64,000 nt of DNA from Calendula officinalis (Eukaryota > Streptophyta > Magnoliopsida > Asterales > Asteraceae): contig OY970835.1 in the NCBI GenBank assembly GCA_963853835.1, positions 39,217,547-39,281,546 on the forward strand. Direction: 5' to 3'. Every line of letters begins with the position of its first letter. Position 1 is the stretch's first letter. Under the pieces are notes generated by a model, which worked only from the letters and a program-made list of their open reading frames with translations, ran no database searches and was not told the DNA's origin. The position numbers and the translations under genes were made by a program. Below, piece by piece: positions 32,555 through 43,596 of this stretch.

Positions 32555-32998
32555 GTGTTAGCCAAAATGATTAACATTGTAAAAAGTATTAGATAAATTT
32601 CTTCGAAACTCCAGTAATTTCCATACATGCGTTTACTTTCGGTCAATAAAGCGTTTACAACTATAACCATTTGCATAAGTTAATTATTACTTTGGCCCTA
32701 GCGGAATCATCATGGTTACTGAAGCTACTACGAGAGCTTTACACTTTATTACGGACAGTTACAATAAATCGTTTGTAGTGATAATATTGTTAGTGTCGTC
32801 TACATGTCTTCGAATTTGGTTCAACATTAGGGTTCTTTATGTTCCATCTTGTTACCAATATGCTGATATTTTCACAAGGGACTATATATTCTTATGCTTG
32901 CTGTTATTCTACAATCATTAAATTAAATTATCGTATATTTCCCCTTTTCTAGAACGATTCCTTTGAAACACTCCCGAAGATGCCATGCCGTGGGTGCG
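32555..32998 (+). pseudogene. Promoter and start stub of a fourth membrane-protein copy
   Basis: Upstream blocks (GGGTGTTAGCCAAAATGA, CATGCGTTTACTTTCGGTCA) are followed at 32950-32998 by AGAACGATTCCTTTGAAACA and CCCGAAGATGCCATGCCGTG. The latter matches the start of the intact gene (AGAACGATGCCTTTGGAATC, CCCGAGGATGTGATGCCTTG at 33221). The ATG has become ATT and homology ends within about 15 codons. The intact gene follows 230 bp later, so this is a tandem remnant in front of it. Confidence 0.7.
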
Positions 32999-33107
32999 GT
33001 GTTATATTTAATTATATCCATGGGGCCATATATTGATCACTCCTTCCTTAAACTTGTAAAGAAATTTCTTTCTAACCTCCTTAATCTTAATTTAATGGGT
33101 TTAGACT

Positions 33108-33226
33108 CCCTACATATATATAATGCACGCACATAATTGTACAAAATTAAAATCAAGAGTCACTAGCACTTATTCAACAAAACAACTATATATATTTCTT
33201 TTCCCTGTTTTAATTAGTCTAGAACG
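33108..33226 (+). promoter_or_regulatory. Putative core promoter of the intact membrane-protein gene
   Basis: TACATATATATAATG at about 33110-33124 and ACTATATATATTTC at about 33185-33198 are TATA-like. The first would place transcription start about 80 bases before the ATG at 33227. Position and composition only; no other element recognised. Confidence 0.35.
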
Positions 33227-35350
33227 ATGCCTTTGGAATCTCCCGAGGATGTGATGCCTTGGGTTGGGTTGTACGTTGCGGTAGCATCTCTAGTTTGCAC
33301 TCTTGCAATGGCAGCGGATGTATTGCGAGGCTTTTGGCAATGGAAACTTTGGTTTCCAAACAGATTTTTCACTCTCAACGCTGCGTCCGTCACACTAATC
33401 GCGATAGCAATGAAGCTACCCGTGGATCTAAATTCCGACACGGATGATAATGTTTACGTGGCAAAGATAAGCAGCATCTTTTTCTTGTTTACCATGTTAG
33501 CAAACTTCCTCCCGTCTTTAGGGCTTATGGATGACAAACAACTTCTAGTGAACATGGTAGCTTTCACTATCCTTATAATCACTATTGTTGTAAATCTGTG
33601 GATTCAACTTCTTATTCCCGTGTCTGGAACATTTTCTTTGATATTTTTAGCTTCCTTGTTTACGCTTCCCCCTCTATGGGTGTTTTCGGTAGCTTTGACA
33701 GTCACAACATCTAGAAAAATTTTACAACACCAATACAAGGAATTGCACAAATTGGCTTCAAACGAGCAAGAGATAAACTTCTCCTACAAGGAACTTGTGC
33801 ATAAAGTTAAAAAGTATTGGATGATGGCAGAAACTGGAAACCCCCAATTTGTGATTGCTTGTTCACAAGTTTCTTCTACATTTGGGGTTATATGCCCACT
33901 CATTGCTTTCTTTTCAATAACACTACTCTTTGAAAGTGAAGATCCTCAAGATAGACAATCAAATTATAGGTGGTCATCTAAAGTAATTTCCACCGTGCAG
34001 TTAATTGGAGTCACAGTAGGTAGTATAGCACCAACTTTGAGATGTTTGACGAGCATTAGTTATTTCAACATCTCCGCGAAATGGAGCAAGAACCATCTAA
34101 ATGTGTTTAGAGTTGAGAAACAATGGATCCAAAGACTTCAGCAGTGGAAACGTAGTCATGTTAATTCACATATCCCAGGTCGTCATTGCAAAATAGTTTT
34201 CCATTCTCTCAAAAATATGATTTTGAACTTTTGTATAGGGGTTCAGGTAATGGTTGTAGTTATGTCAAATATAATCTGTCTTGTTCCAAGATCTTTACTG
34301 ATCTTGTTCTCGTGTTGTTGGTATATTTGCAAGTTGATGTTAAAAAGGTTTACAAAGGAATCAAATGTCTCCGAGATAGAAGAATATGCGAGATATGTTT
34401 TACAAATTGAAGGTGATGCAAAGCTTTCAAAGAGAATATTAGAAAGTACTCTCAAATCAATAACTCGATTTATTCATGCGTCTGAAAAGAAGATGCCAAT
34501 AAATCTAATGAAGCTTCTACGTAAATCTACTGGATTCAACGGTGTGGTAGAGTTTGACGAGAACCAAGTCCCGCATCTAAATTCAGAAGAACCCCAAAAT
34601 TCCTGGAGCCTAGTAATAGTGACATTAACAGCCATAGCGGTCGCACTTCCTAACGTAGCAACTGAACATGTGAAAGGGTTACTTCTTAGCATGAGTGAAG
34701 GCCTCCAAATTGTAAAACATGTTGAAAAAAGCCTCAACAAGAATGATGAATTGGTGAATGCTAGAAAAGCATCTCGACGTTTGGGCACTGAAGTTGAAGT
34801 ATATCGAACGTGGCTAGGAATTAATCTTCAAAATAAGTCACGAAAAGGAATAACATCAAAGGAGATCCTTCAACGGTTGTGTGATGAAGCAATAAAGATC
34901 GTGATACAGTCCAAGAACTCCAAAAATAGAAGTCTAGATCACTCATTTCACGAGTTCATTTCTGCAAATTCAATGTATAGAATTAGCCAAACCGTATTGC
35001 TTCATTGCAACAAGCAAGAAGTATGGCCAAGAGATGAAGAAGTCTTTGAGTGGGTATCAACAATAACTGCGGATATATTCTTCGCTTGTTTTACCAACTT
35101 ACCACGTGTCATAACTATGAAGTGTCATCACGATGCAATAGAAAAAAGGCAGGACAGCATCCGAAGTGCGGCTCAAGTTCTAGGTAAATCCAAAGAGATC
35201 ATCGAGATTCTTAAAGCACGACAACTTCCTAACCTTGATACGGATTCTATGGCATACCTAGACAAGTGGCATGCACTACAAAACAATCAAACACCCAAAG
35301 CTCATGCTTCTACAAGTTCTAACGAATCGGTCATTGTAACTATCATGTAA
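33227..35350 (+). CDS. Uncharacterised multi-pass membrane protein, 707 aa, intact
   Basis: A single uninterrupted frame. The N-terminal 370 residues contain about seven to nine hydrophobic segments (roughly 12-32, 47-65, 82-100, 108-130, 135-160, 208-235, 253-272, 331-370). Characteristic motifs are MPWVGLYVAVASLVC, LWFPNRFFTLNAASVTL, AMKLPVDL and LPSLGLMDDKQL. The C-terminal half is charged and helical, probably cytosolic. I recognise the family as plant-specific integral membrane proteins without an assigned role and name no symbol. The start ATG is supported by the paralogue at 9545 and by the stub at 32950, whose homology begins just before it. No introns are needed. It is the only intact member of a local four-copy series. 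Confidence 0.85.
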   Translation: MPLESPEDVMPWVGLYVAVASLVCTLAMAADVLRGFWQWKLWFPNRFFTLNAASVTLIAIAMKLPVDLNSDTDDNVYVAKISSIFFLFTMLANFLPSLGLMDDKQLLVNMVAFTILIITIVVNLWIQLLIPVSGTFSLIFLASLFTLPPLWVFSVALTVTTSRKILQHQYKELHKLASNEQEINFSYKELVHKVKKYWMMAETGNPQFVIACSQVSSTFGVICPLIAFFSITLLFESEDPQDRQSNYRWSSKVISTVQLIGVTVGSIAPTLRCLTSISYFNISAKWSKNHLNVFRVEKQWIQRLQQWKRSHVNSHIPGRHCKIVFHSLKNMILNFCIGVQVMVVVMSNIICLVPRSLLILFSCCWYICKLMLKRFTKESNVSEIEEYARYVLQIEGDAKLSKRILESTLKSITRFIHASEKKMPINLMKLLRKSTGFNGVVEFDENQVPHLNSEEPQNSWSLVIVTLTAIAVALPNVATEHVKGLLLSMSEGLQIVKHVEKSLNKNDELVNARKASRRLGTEVEVYRTWLGINLQNKSRKGITSKEILQRLCDEAIKIVIQSKNSKNRSLDHSFHEFISANSMYRISQTVLLHCNKQEVWPRDEEVFEWVSTITADIFFACFTNLPRVITMKCHHDAIEKRQDSIRSAAQVLGKSKEIIEILKARQLPNLDTDSMAYLDKWHALQNNQTPKAHASTSSNESVIVTIM

Positions 35351-35984
35351 TAAAAGTGGATTAAATTTTCTTATTGTTCAACACATACATCTAGATAACT
35401 ATTCCCTACCTTTGCATCTTATTTCTAATAATATTGTTGTGGTTAATCGCCATCCAAACTCTTTGCTTTTTAAGCATTATAGCGCTTTACTTTTAGACAC
35501 AAATGACAATCTATTATTTGCTTTTATTTTAAGGTGTATTGGTTGAAGGAAAACAACTACCGTGTTGCCACAAATCGCGTTATGTAAACCTTTGTCACCA
35601 AGGACAACCACACAATTTTTAACAAGCGACAAATCAGACCCATTTAACATTAAAAAAAAAAAAAAAACTTTTTCCATATAGCAAACAAATCCGTCATAAG
35701 GAGTATGTAATACTACACAAGATCATAAATAACTACCTAACATGAACCTAGAATTAAACAGTTATACGCAACTTTCCCTATCTATTGAAAAGGGTCACAA
35801 AATAGAATCATTTAGATCAAAATAAAAAAAATCAACAAATGCAGCCTACAGAAACAAGTAAAACGGTCCCGGGAACTTATATAAACACCGAGCTAACAAT
35901 AACAAATAATGAATCTTCGACTTCGAGTGGGATTAATTCAACAACAAAAAAAAAAAAAAAATGCTTCAAGATTAATTGTACAGA
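35351..35984. other. 3' flank of the intact gene
   Basis: The first 300 bases are shared with the 3' flank of the broken copy (12313-12663). Two A-rich runs (35653-35667 and 35945-35960). No other gene. Confidence 0.6.
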
Positions 35985-36835
35985 GATATAATCTGTGTTG
36001 ATGGAAATCTGTTTACGGTTTTGCAGAACACCGAGTTCTCGTGGCGAATTTACGAAAGAATCGTCATATTTTCTTGGGCAAATTGTAGGTTTCTTGAGAA
36101 ATTTAGAAGCTGCATCATCATTTCGATAGCACAAAACAGGTAAAAGTGTATTCGGGTCAGATGAGTCCCACTGACCCGAAGTAGACGACCCATACATCTC
36201 TAAAGTCAACCGCCTAAACCGCTCAATAAGCGTCTCAGTTTCGGTCCAAAAAAGTGGAATAACTTATTAATAACATCCGTCGGTGACCCGTCGCCATTAG
36301 CCCAAAACAAATCTTTAATCGATTTAAAATCATCTTCAATAACTCTAGAATCTTATAAACTAAAACAACGAGACGGCACACCCGCAAGCAAAACCAAAAA
36401 AAAAAAAAAAAAAAACCTGTAATGAGGAATACTTACAAAATGCAATAATTTAAATGGAAATGAATCCATAATTTGGAATACAATTTAGTATAAGTATATT
36501 TCCAGATTATGCAGCAGTTCTCTAATGTAGCAATCGAATTTTTATCAAAATGAATCCACAATAATAATTGAATTGAATTGAAATTGAATAATAATCAATT
36601 AAATCATGGAAACTCAAAAGCAATTTCTCATTTTGAAACAGGAGAAGAATATTAGGAAATTAATTTGAACCACCCCCAAATCACATCACGGAATCTAACC
36701 ATCTGAAACTCAAACCCTTCAATTTTGAAACAAAAGTTAAAAATCATACCTGGCCAGCAGAAATCCTCAACAAGACTACAATGCCCTACGAATTCTGGAA
36801 TCAGCAGCTTCAGAAATCTTCATCTGAACCCTAAT
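35985..36835 (-). pseudogene. Two-exon remnant of a conserved protein (unnamed)
   Basis: On the minus strand an exon at about 36835-36750 reads LLIPEFVGHCSLVEDFCWP and ends at a GTATGA donor. A second from 36344 (acceptor TTCTAG) reads EDDFKSIKDLFWANGDG, then after a frameshift near 36240 TETETLIERFRRLTLEMYG, TSGQWDSSDPNTLLPVLCYR and NDDAASKFLKKP. The style is that of a conserved housekeeping protein that I cannot name with confidence. The frameshift, lost residues and absence of further exons make it a pseudogene. The intron position is kept, so it arose by DNA duplication, not retroposition. Confidence 0.5.
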
Positions 36836-36839
36836 TAGT

Positions 36840-38395
36840 CAACAAATATGTTTATAATGGTTCTGAAGAAAATGATAGTTTCTCCTCGGATTTTGTTGAC
36901 GAAAACTCTGAATCTCGAGCAGGTGATGACTCATACGGTGAAATTTCCTTTTTCACCGGAGATGGAGGCTCCCTCGCCGTCGCCGGAGCTCAGTGTCATG
37001 AAGGATGAATGTGATAATGTAGCCCACCAAATAGGAGATGAGAGATTATATAGTGGGCCAGAGGAAAGCGATAAAGTAGTCCATCATGTTGACTAATTAG
37101 TGAGTGTTCTTGTTCATTAACCTGTTGGTCTCGTGTTCGAATCCAGGTTAATGCAAAAAAAAATTTGCTGTTCAAAAAAAAAAAAAAAAAAAATCTGAAT
37201 TTGGACCACATACATTCTTAAATCTCATTCTATATCTGTTGATGGTGAGATAATATCTTCTAAACAAAGTTTTAACCTTTTCCCTTCAAAACTAGTGGGA
37301 CTCACAGAGAAATTGAATCTAGTCCTACAATTTATGCGTACCCATAGGCCTACTAATTTGATCATGACAAGTGTCGAAATCAAGGGATGATATGGGAAAA
37401 GAAAATTAGTGAGTTACACATGTCAAGTTTAGAAGTGGATAGACACAAATGATAGGGCTCAATACTATTTTTCGGACTCATATTCTACTAACAACAACAT
37501 TCTTAAAATTTGTGAGGTCCGTTTTCAGAGGGGGAAACCTCTTACTTCAAATATGAAGGAGTTTTTAACTCTCTTCAAATATGAAGGGAGTGAGAGAGTG
37601 TGATTAGATTGGATTTTCCATTAAAAAAAGAATTGATAGAGTATGGTTGGAGATGTTTTAATGGGCCATCCCTCAATATAGGTTAGCTTTCCTGATTTCA
37701 TCATTTTTATAATGTAAAAAAGAATTATTTATAAGAGATTATACTTATCCTCATGTGGTTTATAGCCAGAACCGGCAGGTGCCATTCAAAAAAATATATA
37801 TATATATACTTATAACAGAAATGTGTTTCAATTGTGCACGGGGATTTAGCACATCCATTATCACCAACTCATTGGAATTGTGTGGTATTTAAACTAGTGA
37901 ACAAGCTGCATTCAAGCATTGTTAAAATTGAGATGGGTGGTGAAATATGGAGTACAACATCAACTTTCATTCTCGAAAATTCCAACAACAATGTTATACA
38001 AGATGCATTCAAACATTGTTAATCACGTCAAACACATGATGAAGTATACGAGGAAAGAGTTGAAAAATTAAAATGAGAGCTTGAGTGAAGACTATGTGAG
38101 ATTAAAAACTCTTACCAAACAGACTAAAAAGCCGAGTAGCCACATTGGACTGCATAGATTATACGTTCACAATAACCATTTTTAATCAACAAGTAAAGAT
38201 AATGAAATTTCATGGACTTATGTAACGACTATTAACTAAGAAACAACCCTTTATGATAACTGGATTACACTAGTAGTAGCGAACCGTCATTGATACCAGC
38301 GAAATTAGATCAAGATCGGTGTCATAAAGGACATAGTTAAAGCATAGTGAAAACTATATTTATAACTAAAAGAAGAGATCTCAACTTCTCGCTAC
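36840..38395. other. Intergenic region with a SINE-like piece
   Basis: No gene supported. Short frames at 36848-37096 and 37834-38022 show no recognisable domain. A SINE-like sequence lies at 37060-37193. Otherwise AT-rich and unremarkable. Confidence 0.5.
37060..37193 (+). mobile_element. Probable SINE remnant with A-rich tail
   Basis: A box-B-like GTGTTCGAATCCAGG at about 37131-37145 with a possible box A (CTAATTAGTGAGTG) some 35 bases before. It is followed by A-rich runs at 37156-37164 and 37175-37193. I could not define a target duplication. Confidence 0.45.
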
Positions 38396-38985
38396 CTTGT
38401 TCATCTCAGCCATAGACTTAAAGCGCGAAAAGATATCATCAAGTTCCTTGCCATCATACGTGTAACCAATCTGAGAGAAAAATAGAGCTTATGCTTAATG
38501 CATAACAAAAAAGGTCCCGGTAATTTCGTGTATAAATCAACAAGTTCAAAGTTGCACTTTACCTCCAAAAGTTAAGATTTCAAAGCATGTCGTCCACTTC
38601 GTAACAATAATTTCAAAATCATTAGCCAATTATGAAGAATTCGATCGATGCTATAAAAGTAAAGCAATTGTATTTCAAAATACCTAAGTTTTCCAAGTGT
38701 AAGTCCAACTTCATTAAATGATCGGTGAAGTCCAATATCTTCAGGAGACATGATTGCATATGTGCTTTTGTTCTTTAACACCCCATCCTACATAATACAA
38801 GCCACGTGACAACATATACTTAAAACACAAACTAGAATAACCGGCCATAACGTTATATTCATGATTTAACAAAAGTTGTATTTGTTTCCAAGATCGACCT
38901 GGTGGATTCCACTTTCGTGAGCAAAAGCATTAGCACCAACGACAGGCTTGTGTGGCTGAACCGGAATTCCACTGTACTCTTCCAC
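38396..38985 (-). pseudogene. 2-isopropylmalate synthase fragment, four exons
   Basis: Minus-strand exons with intact GT-AG borders: 38985-38899 (VEEYSGIPVQPHKPVVG then ANAFAHESGIHQ), 38787-38684 (DGVLKNKSTYAIMSPEDIG, NEVGLTLGKL), 38596-38563 (SGRHALKS then in-frame TAA) and 38470-38396 (IGYTYDGKELDDIF, SRFKSMAEMNK). These match the middle of plant 2-isopropylmalate synthase, the first committed enzyme of leucine synthesis in plastids, around the HxH metal-binding/linker region. The TAA at 38571-38569 and the lack of the catalytic N-terminal TIM-barrel exons and the LeuA regulatory domain show a dead fragment. The Copia element starts 286 bp upstream, but no further exons appear on its far side. 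Confidence 0.85.
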
Positions 38986-39270
38986 CTAAATATATAATAC
39001 GCGTACAAATTAAAGTGAATCGAGAGTTTAGCTTACACCGTGTAATTGCAAAAGGACCACGGGTGCAAAACATTTATGAAATACAGACAACCAGTGTAAA
39101 ATTTTAAATTAAAAGAAGATTGGTTAAATTTGGCATACATCACAAGTACAATTGGTGTAATTTTCTGAATACATCTTAAATGTAATTTTATATATATATT
39201 TTTAGACAATTACTTAAGGTAGTCCTTAATTTTTTTTTGAAGTTCCAAATGACCAATCTCAATCATTAAT

Positions 39271-39516
39271 TGTCAGGATCGATTAACTATAGAGAAATTA
39301 ATAAACACTTTAGATCTAATTGAATATAGAAGTTGCAGCGGATCAACACTATATCAATGTAATTAAGAACAATGAACTGTAAATAATATGCGAAAGTATT
39401 AAGAACACAGTTTCACAAAAAGCTTCAGTAGTAACATGTTCTGCCCCATCAGTACTAAGTATGATTAGTACTAACTGCAGCATCAGTATCAAGTTGATCT
39501 GTGTTTTGCTCCAACA
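39271..39516 (-). repeat. 3' LTR of the Copia element, internally deleted
   Basis: 246 bp. The ends match the 619-bp 5' LTR closely, but AAGCTTCA joins directly to GTAGTAACATGTT, so 373 bp present at about 49925-50295 are missing. Both ends of the lost segment carry TCA, a microhomology. The lost part contains seven of the eight CAGTAGTA words of the LTR. Confidence 0.93.
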
Positions 39517-39564
39517 ATCTCCCCCTAAACTTATTGATTATCTTTCAATCAACTAAGTTTCTAT

Positions 39565-42500
39565 TTACTTCTTCTTTTCTTTTTCTTCCAACAACTTTGC
39601 TCTTTTCTGATCACCTTCTAAAGTCTGTTGGTTCCTTTTATTCCTTTGTGCAATAATATATTTGCTGATTCTTTTAACAAATTCATTCAATTTGTTTTGG
39701 AGCATCACAGCATCATGTGGTTTAATAAAGTTCATGCACCAAAGTTGATAAAGAGTTTTCTCAGAATGAGGATACTCTTTCTCATAAAGGAATAAGTCAC
39801 ATTTCTTACTTGTATATTCAAAGAAGTACATATTGACAGTTGGCAGCACATTCCAGGCTTGAACATTCTCTGGATTTGTAAACTTCTTTGAATAATTTTC
39901 TGGATAGAAAGCAGCATCAATCATTTCAGTAAGATAGCTGCAGCTGAATTCTTCCAGTTCTTCTTAGTCATTCTTGGTTTACCAATGATCAATATTTTGA
40001 TAATGTCACTTCTGGTTAGGGACATGACCAAAGGTTTCCAAGCTCTGAATCTTTGTATGACCTTATCTTCTCTAATAATCTCAATCATATCATCTATATA
40101 TCTCCAGTTGATGATTGGATTATTTTGTAGGGGAGCAATGGGAAGATCATAAACCTGAACCATTTGTAATTTCTTCTTGGGTTGTTCAAGTTCAGAGGTA
40201 ACTGTCTTCCTTTTCTTTGAAGTTTGAGAGAATACACCAGATGATTCTCAAGTTATTGTTTTTCTTTCTTTCATTTCTTTGGAGTCTATCTGTTCAAGTT
40301 TAGTGGTGTACTTCTCATTAATATCTTGTTTAGTAAGATCCTTCTTCTTTTCTACACAGTACTTTTCAACCAAATTGATCAGCTTCATTCTTCCAAAAGC
40401 CTTTGTGTTGTGACCTTTTGATTTTAAGAATGTGATCATTTCTTTCTTTTTCTCTGCAAATTGTTCTGGCATATCAGCCTTCTGCTCTTTGCATTCTTGT
40501 ACTTGTGCTTCAATAAGTTCTAATGTTTCATATTCAAGTTGCCTAAATTTTGCTAGTTCTTTTCTTTGTAATTCTTTTCTTGTTTCAGCAACTTGTTTGG
40601 TTTTGACCTTTTGTTGAAATTGGGGCAGTTTTGATATATCTTCTATATCTGCCAATTTGATTTCTGTGAATGGTTGTCTCAATATTCTAGCCCTTTCTGC
40701 TAATCTTTTGTTTTCATTTGCTAGAGATACTTCAACCTTTTTTAAGTACTTTGCTCTCTTTACCTTCCACCTATCCTGTTTGGCTGATTTTGCATAGTTG
40801 ATTTTGTTGACCATTTCATGACCTTGTGCTCTATTAGGTTGGTCTTCATCAGCAACTTCCTTTCCCTTTCCTATGTAGTTATCTTTCTTTTTATCTGGTT
40901 CAGATTCAAGGACAAATTTGGGACCATAGTATTGTATCTGAGACAAAGGAAGGATTTTAGGGTGTGGAGGTAGGGAGCATTCATCAACTTCTAACCAATT
41001 TACATTGTCATCAATATCTTTCACCACCATTTGTGTTGTTTTTCTTTTTGGAGATGGTGGAAGTATTACTTTAGGTTCTAGTAGTGGTGGCAGCTCAATA
41101 ATGTCATCAGTAGTAACTAAGGTAGTTACTGCTGGTATGTCTTCAGAGATTACTACTGATAGGGCATCAGTAGTGTTTGTTCCCGTTTCTTCATTTACTA
41201 CTGCTATGATATCAGTAGTAGGTTTTACTACTGATACTTCTTTTTCAGCTTGATTTTCCATAGGAGCAGTAGTAATTGGCTCATCTTCAGTAACCATCAC
41301 TTCTGGGCCTTCATCAACAGTAGTTTCTTTTAAGTTTAGGAGAGAGGATGCTGCTGCTGCAATTGATTCATCAATCATGGTTTGTATGTTATCCTTCTCC
41401 CCCTTAGTGAGCTCAACTGGTGGAGCCTCACTATCATCAATTTTCTTCTTCAATTTCCTGATGATCTTAGTTTGTTGATGAAGCCTGTGCTTATAGACTC
41501 CCATTCTCTTGTTGATGGTATTGACATGCCTTTTCATGGCAGCCATTGTTTTTCCTTGGTTTGTTAAATACTTGAGACAATCTTGTACAGTGGATTCAAG
41601 AGAATCCACTTTATCCGTCAATTGGTTGATTTTAATACTGCCCTCACTCCATCTAGCAAGATCATCGGGCTTACTAACAGGTACATTGGCTTTGAGGTTT
41701 TCCATCCTATCCATCACTTCAAAAGATCTGCCCTCATCACTTCTTGGTGATTCATTGGGTCTTTTAGACATCCTCTTCTTCCTAGAAGAAGCAGAGATGC
41801 CCCCCTTGTGGTTTCTTGGCACCGGGGTCCTTTGAGTAACTCCTCAAATGAGTCATCACTCAAAGTTGCCGAGGTCTGGGTCCTAATGATGTTTTCACTG
41901 TCCTGTGCACCCACCTTTGGGGCATCAGTAGTGAAAGCCCTCGCCTCATGTCCTCTCTCCTCCTTGGAGGACAACTCTTGGAGCCTGGGGTTGACTCAAT
42001 TTGTCCCCTGGTGTCCTTTAAAGATTTCTTTCTTTTGTAAATAGTGGAAATGTTTTTGGTTTTATCTGGTAGGTCTTCCACAGAGTGAAGAGTAGCACTC
42101 TGCAGATTTATATCAAGTTCCTGGGACACATTCAGGACTTCTGTTTGGGCTGTTGATTGAGTGACTAGTTGGGGTGGTGTTTGGGCTGTATTTGGGGGTG
42201 ATGGAGTGCGTTGAGGTTCAACTTGGGTTGTAACAATGGTTGAACCCTCTCCAATAGTTGTTTGATCTTTGATCATGTTAGGAAACAGAGGGGTTTCCTT
42301 GCCCGAAAATTTAAATTGTTTTCTCATATTTGAGAAAACTTTCTTGTTCAACTCAGGTAATATGAAAATGTTTTTAGGAGTTGACAAGTTTTGTAATTCA
42401 CAATTTATGATATGTTGTAGAAATCTGGGATACATTAAAAATTTAGAAGAACTAAGATTTCCCAACATACCTTCAAAAATCATTTGAGAAAAATTAAATA

Positions 42501-43035
42501 CTTGGTCTGTGGATAAACAGACAACAGCAGAGGCTATTGCCTTATTAAACTCATTCCAAGTACTTCTTTTTGGAGAAATACAATGCTGAATAGTATGTAC
42601 TAAGAATTTCCATTGTGGGGAGAGAAGACCCTTTTGAAAGGTTACTATATTCAGTCTTCCCTCATAACCCATTTTTTGTAAAATTTCAGCAATGTATTCC
42701 TTCGGAAGAGTAGACATACCTGAATCGTCATGAAGTTGTAGATGGTGTCGGATTGATTGTTCTGTTACTGTGATATGCTTTCCATCTACGTTTGATTTAA
42801 TCATTGATATGGTTGTTCCTTCCGTTTGCTCAGCATTGGTCCAGAAATCCACCAAGTGCTGTTGATATGATTTTGGTTTTACAGTTAAAGCGAACTGTAT
42901 ATAAGAATTTCTCAAGAACTTGACGATCGGACGAAAATCTTTTGTGCCGTCGGGATTCTTTAGGAAGGCACACATATTGTGAAATTCGGAATATTTGAGA
43001 TCGGTTTGAACATTCAAAGATTTTAGAGTTGCCAT
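39565..43035 (-). pseudogene. Extra ORF downstream of Copia pol (broken)
   Basis: Starts at ATG 43035 with MATLKSLNVQTDLKYSEF, IQFALTVKPKSY, GKHITVTEQSIRHHLQ, LLSPQWKFLVHTIQHC, STWNEFNKAIASAVVCLSTD, a block I know from many Asteraceae Copia elements where databases sometimes label it 'synaptobrevin, longin-like'. That label is not supported by anything I see here. The rest (41822-40248) is charged and coiled-coil rich with Thr-Thr-Asp repeats; the tail lies at 40247-39921 and 39924-39565. Frame changes near 41980, 41830 and 39925 and an in-frame TGA at 40248-40250 break it. The position between pol and the 3' LTR is that of the SIRE 'env-like' ORF, but no signal peptide or membrane anchor is visible. 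Function unknown. Confidence 0.75.
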
Positions 43036-43270
43036 TTTTGTTGAATTTTGAGAAGAACAGGAATGAATTTTGTTATTGACGAAGATTTTTTGATCGTAAG
43101 CTAGGGTTTATCGAGAGGATTTAGCAAATCGAAGTGAAGATAATGCTAAACTAATCAACTGCCGCCTTTTATATCTTTCGATTTATCCTGCAAAACTACT
43201 AAAATGCCCTTCGAATCATAACATAACGGTTATTTTCATGGGGGTTAGTTTGGTAATTGAGTTTCTGAAA

Positions 43271-43535
43271 GACCAGTAGTAAATAAGATATCAGTAGTAA
43301 AACGTCAGTAGTATCTACTAACATCAGTAATGACTAAAGATTTTTACATCAGTAGTAACTATAGACATCAGTAGTAACCACTAACATATGAGACCAGTAG
43401 TATATGTGAATACCAGTAGTACTGACTTACCAGTAGTATTTGTGTGAACCTAATACACACCAGTAGTATTTAACTGCCAGTAGTATTTTGTGCACATGCC
43501 TACATACCAGTAATACAGATATACCAGTAGTAAAA
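43271..43535 (-). repeat. TACTACTG motif array between pol and the extra ORF
   Basis: Eleven exact CAGTAGTA (plus strand) in about 260 bases plus several one-mismatch forms, all in the same orientation, spaced irregularly about 15-35 bases. Each is embedded in different sequence, usually preceded by AC or AT. It lies just upstream (on the minus strand) of the extra ORF's start at 43035, where a promoter or leader for that ORF would be. Confidence 0.9.
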
Positions 43536-43596
43536 CACTTAAGTAAATAAATAATATTTTACAACAATAACTTTACACATGATTTTAAGTGAGGTT

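Noticed and set aside
43271..43535. CAGTAGTA array as an ordinary microsatellite
   Set aside because: Copies are separated by unrelated sequence of variable length and recur in LTRs and coding regions, so it is not a tandem repeat.
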